This document shows, one piece after another, positions 6,915-8,818 of a stretch of DNA of 8,818 nt; position 1 is the stretch's first letter, and every line of letters starts with the position of its first letter. The stretch is taken from NCBI GenBank assembly GCA_019415985.1, contig DXYE01000104.1, positions 1-8,818 of the forward strand, read 5' to 3'. The position numbers were made by a program, and so were the translations under genes. Origin of the DNA: Clostridiales bacterium. GTDB lineage: Bacteria > Bacillota > Clostridia > Oscillospirales > CAG-272. The notes under the pieces were generated by a model. The model saw only the letters and a list, made by a program, of their open reading frames with translations. It did no database searches and had not been told where the DNA came from.

Positions 6915-7253
6915 TTACTTCTTAATCTCATTACGTCTTAACTTCCAAGTTACCGCAAGTCCTGCAAGACTGAAAAACATACCGAGTATGTACCATTTAA
7001 AATGACTGTTATCGCCGGTCTGCGGACTTTCCGGGACATCAGGCTCAGTTGAAACGTCCGGGTCAGTCGTAGGAACGGATGGTTCAGTAGATTCTTCTCC
7101 CGTAAAGGTGTTCACACAGGTTGCTGAAAGAGAGGTAATATAGGAAGCGGTACTTTTTACCGGCCGTGAAAAAAGTCCGAATATCAGACAGGCACATAGC
7201 GAAAGCAGAAAAAGCTGTTTGCAGGCAAAGGCCCAACCTCTGCTTTGAGTCAT
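6915..7253 (-). CDS. Small secreted protein with SPQTG sortase-type anchor (112 aa)
   Basis: The protein has an N-terminal hydrophobic export segment (about 12-28, LFLLSLCACLIFGLF). A short region reading SYITSLSATCVNTFTG (37-52) carries the VNTF found just after the signal peptide in SipW substrates. A Pro/Thr/Glu/Asp-rich spacer follows (53-75), then SPQTG (76-80), a membrane segment (about 86-104) and a basic tail KLRRNEIKK. The last three elements form a cell-wall sorting signal in which the first residue of LPXTG is Ser. Variants of the form (S/P)PXTG are known substrates of Clostridioides difficile sortase B. There is no room for a globular domain, so a wall-anchor or linker role for the co-encoded exported proteins is a reasonable inference. 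No sortase gene is in the window. AAGGAGGT (7261-7268) with a 7-base spacer fixes the start. It lies 35 bases after the TasA-like gene. Confidence 0.75.
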   Translation of the reverse strand: MTQSRGWAFACKQLFLLSLCACLIFGLFSRPVKSTASYITSLSATCVNTFTGEESTEPSVPTTDPDVSTEPDVPESPQTGDNSHFKWYILGMFFSLAGLAVTWKLRRNEIKK

Positions 7254-7288
7254 GCAAAATACCTCCTTCTTTCAGATTTGCATTCGCA

Positions 7289-7930
7289 TCAACCTATATC
7301 TGGATAATCTGCTGCTGTACCGTCCGGCAGAAATTGATCCACAGCGAGATCAATGGCAGCCTGTGCTGTTAGGCCCTGCGTCTGTACGGCATACGCCGTC
7401 ACAGAGAGCTTTCTTTCACCAAGTTCTTCGATATCCTCAGCCGTCAGCTCATTTGAAACGCTTACCGTTGTGAAAATCGGCTGCAGTGCAAGATCGGTAT
7501 CCGAACTTGAAGCATCCACCTTTGTGCTGTAAACATAAACGGCTTTTCCGTCCGCCTCAGCGACCTTCAGCCACGATTGAGTGTCATAGTTCATGGTGAA
7601 TTTATCGGTCAGACCGTTTTCCACACAAAGGAACACATAACATTCCTCACTGCCCTTCAGCACCGTAGGGGTGGGATCCTTGTCCAACACGGCACCGGCA
7701 ACATACTTGTATGTGTTGGCCGTGACGCGCTGTGCACCTTCTCCCTCAATCGCCTTTCCAGATGTATCCACCAGCGCCTCATCCAGTTTGATAGAGATTG
7801 CGCCGCCGGCAAAGGTGTTCACAACAGGCTGACTGGTTGACGAAAGCCAAGAGAGTGTTGGTGCAACGGTGACCACTGCGATCACAACGAGCATCAGGCA
7901 AGTGAACAGCAATTTTGGGCTTTTTCTCAT
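7289..7930 (-). CDS. TasA/camelysin-like SipW-dependent exported protein (213 aa)
   Basis: This fits the group of SipW-dependent exported proteins that includes TasA and camelysin (CalY), which build extracellular fibres or act at the cell surface. The N terminus has MRKSPK, a long hydrophobic core (about 8-24), then PTLSWLSSTSQPVVNTFAGG, the pattern around a SipW cleavage site followed by VVNTF (36-40). The mature part contains DKDPTPTV (83-90) and ECYVFLCVENG, equivalent to KDPTVTV and AYVFVRVND in the three larger proteins. It closes with LSVTAYAVQTQGLTAQAAID, the AYAIQ..GF ending seen in those proteins. The gene is therefore essentially the stand-alone version of their shared N-terminal module, with no beta-helix. 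AGAAAGG (7940-7946) precedes the ATG. It directly follows the peptidase gene after 108 bases that hold a hairpin. Confidence 0.82.
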   Translation of the reverse strand: MRKSPKLLFTCLMLVVIAVVTVAPTLSWLSSTSQPVVNTFAGGAISIKLDEALVDTSGKAIEGEGAQRVTANTYKYVAGAVLDKDPTPTVLKGSEECYVFLCVENGLTDKFTMNYDTQSWLKVAEADGKAVYVYSTKVDASSSDTDLALQPIFTTVSVSNELTAEDIEELGERKLSVTAYAVQTQGLTAQAAIDLAVDQFLPDGTAADYPDIG

Positions 7931-7962
7931 ATCATTTTTCCTTTCTGTAAAATTTTTACTTT

Positions 7963-8013
7963 AAAATATATATTTTCATACGGTGGATGCGCCGGTATTA
8001 TCAGACGCACCAC
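7963..8013 (-). promoter_or_regulatory. Hairpin and AT-rich palindrome between peptidase and first exported protein
   Basis: An 8-bp stem with one bulged A pairs 7983-7991 with 8006-8013 around a 14-base loop. In the - strand direction it is followed by a perfect 14-bp palindrome, AAAATATATATTTT (7963-7976). The stem is not followed by a proper T tract, so a strong terminator is unlikely. Its placement in the only long gap of the operon suggests an attenuator, mRNA processing or stability element that sets different levels of the peptidase and its substrates. No convincing -35/-10 pair was found here. Confidence 0.35.
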
Positions 8014-8038
8014 AATATAAAAAACCAAATTTGAATGT

Positions 8039-8692
8039 CTACTGCCGTGAACCGTCTGACGAGGACTCGGCCGTACTCTTATCACTGTCGTTTTTTTCCA
8101 TATATTTCAACATCCCGTCCTTGCTTTCCACATTACCGGCCGTATGCGGCTCTTCAGACCTCATGTCACCAGCACGTTTTCGCTTTTTCCGAACCGTCAA
8201 ATCCCATATAAATGAAATGACAAATAGACCGACAATCAACGCAATGACGATCGGACGGTTCTCCGCATTCGTCAGAAAACGCATCGGCTTTCCAATGGCG
8301 GGAATACCGAGAAAAACCTTTCCCACTACGTTATCCCACAATACGGGCGAGTCTTCGTTATTGTTGGCGTCGCCTTTCGTGATAAACGTGCGGTTTACGG
8401 AATCGATTCCGATGACACGGTGCGTAACCAATACTCCGTCTTCATTCAGCACATATGTAATGACGTCACCCGTTCTGATCTCCTCTGGAGAAATGTTTTG
8501 TACAATCACCAACGCATCGACCGGATACAAAGGCGCCATGCTACCGCTGTCAATAGAAAACGTATGCCAGCCAAGGATCTTTATCAAAACAAATACAACC
8601 GCAACCATTGCGACTATGGCCGTAATAAAGGAGGAAATAAAGTTTCCCGCTATTTCAAGTGCGTTCTTTGTTTTTGGACTCAGCTTGCGCAT
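8039..8692 (-). CDS. sipW: SipW-type (ER-type, Ser-His) signal peptidase I
   Basis: Membrane-bound signal peptidase of family S26 that cleaves signal peptides of exported proteins. The ER/archaeal-type branch uses a Ser-His pair instead of the bacterial Ser-Lys pair, and Bacillus SipW, which matures TasA, belongs to it. Counting from the ATG at 8692, a first membrane segment covers about 16-40. The catalytic box DSGSMAPL follows with Ser51, then GDVITY, VTHRVIG with His91 where bacterial-type enzymes carry Lys, and TKGDANNNED with Asp108. A second membrane segment covers about 146-163. A charged cytoplasmic tail (KKRKRAG, then Ser/Asp/Glu-rich to the end) is longer than needed for the fold. 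A TTG at 8707 would add five residues, but AAGGTGA (8698-8704), 5 bases before the ATG, favours the ATG. It is the first gene of the operon and the likely processing enzyme for the five exported proteins after it. Confidence 0.9.
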   Translation of the reverse strand: MRKLSPKTKNALEIAGNFISSFITAIVAMVAVVFVLIKILGWHTFSIDSGSMAPLYPVDALVIVQNISPEEIRTGDVITYVLNEDGVLVTHRVIGIDSVNRTFITKGDANNNEDSPVLWDNVVGKVFLGIPAIGKPMRFLTNAENRPIVIALIVGLFVISFIWDLTVRKKRKRAGDMRSEEPHTAGNVESKDGMLKYMEKNDSDKSTAESSSDGSRQ

Positions 8693-8697
8693 AATTT

Positions 8698-8704
8698 TCA
8701 CCTT
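8698..8704 (-). promoter_or_regulatory. Ribosome binding site that sets the peptidase start
   Basis: AAGGTGA on the - strand lies 5 bases before the ATG at 8692. The upstream TTG at 8707 overlaps this region and has no site of its own, so the 217-residue product is preferred. Confidence 0.6.
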
Positions 8705-8772
8705 CAATTGTGCTCATGCAGAAACCGACGGAATGAGACAAGCCACATAAATAGATTCCATACTTTTCACAA

Positions 8773-8803
8773 GGGTAATTGATTTGCAAAAGAACAATTA
8801 CCC
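8773..8803. promoter_or_regulatory. Perfect 9-bp inverted repeat upstream of the operon
   Basis: GGGTAATTG (8773-8781) and CAATTACCC (8795-8803) flank 13 bases. It lies 81 bases before the peptidase ATG. It could be an operator, or the terminator hairpin of a gene outside the window, although no T run follows on either strand. A poor candidate promoter on the - strand (TTGTGA at 8767-8772, TATGTG at 8744-8749, 17-base spacer) would place the repeat just upstream of the -35 box. Confidence 0.4.
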
Positions 8804-8818
8804 AGAAAATAATTATAT

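Noticed and set aside
5386..7005. Two + strand frames with identical starts at 5386 and 6688, which look like a duplicated gene
   Set aside because: They are antisense shadows of the 311-bp repeat; the duplication is real but lies in the - strand genes.
7983..8750. Long + strand open frame (255 codons) opposite the signal peptidase
   Set aside because: It is antisense to a clear SipW-type peptidase with catalytic motifs, starts within the intergenic hairpin and has no family features.

Overview
The window looks like a chromosomal region of a Gram-positive, probably anaerobic clostridial (Bacillota) bacterium. The evidence is the strong AAGGAGGT-type ribosome binding sites, a LytTR-type regulator, an ER-type (SipW-like) signal peptidase, a sortase-anchored small protein and several exported proteins of the TasA/camelysin (SipW-dependent) kind. 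No rRNA, tRNA, CRISPR array or transposase is visible. Assignments are from reading the sequence; no database search was run.

Left part (1-2276, + strand). The window opens inside a gene whose visible part is a LytTR DNA-binding domain. A clear intrinsic terminator sits within the last codons of its reading frame. After a short gap with a possible signal-peptide remnant comes a 463-codon frame that looks chimeric. Its first ~140 codons are unrelated material with a membrane segment. The rest is the C-terminal two thirds of a 5'-nucleotidase/cyclic phosphodiesterase whose metal-binding N-terminal motifs are missing. An in-frame TAG appears to cut off its last residues. This stretch reads as decaying DNA. 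About 400 bases without a convincing gene follow.

Right part (2277-8818, - strand). Six genes run leftward, with gaps of 18 to 108 bases, and end at an intrinsic terminator at 2277-2314. In order of transcription they are: a SipW-type signal peptidase; a 213-residue TasA/camelysin-like protein; a 112-residue secreted protein with an SPQTG sortase-type motif; and three paralogous exported proteins of 426, 605 and 425 residues. Each of the three joins a camelysin-like N-terminal module to a right-handed beta-helix-like C-terminal part. The likely logic is that the peptidase matures the co-encoded exported proteins, the small TasA-like protein forms or seeds a surface fibre or matrix, the SPQTG protein ties it to the wall, and the beta-helix proteins supply alternative surface-exposed heads. 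This assembly model is inference.

The most striking sequence feature is a 311-bp perfect direct repeat shared by the first two beta-helix genes. It covers the secretion/assembly module only; the third paralogue carries the same module in diverged form, and the beta-helix parts differ completely. This points to recent gene conversion or duplication and to possible module swapping of displayed domains.
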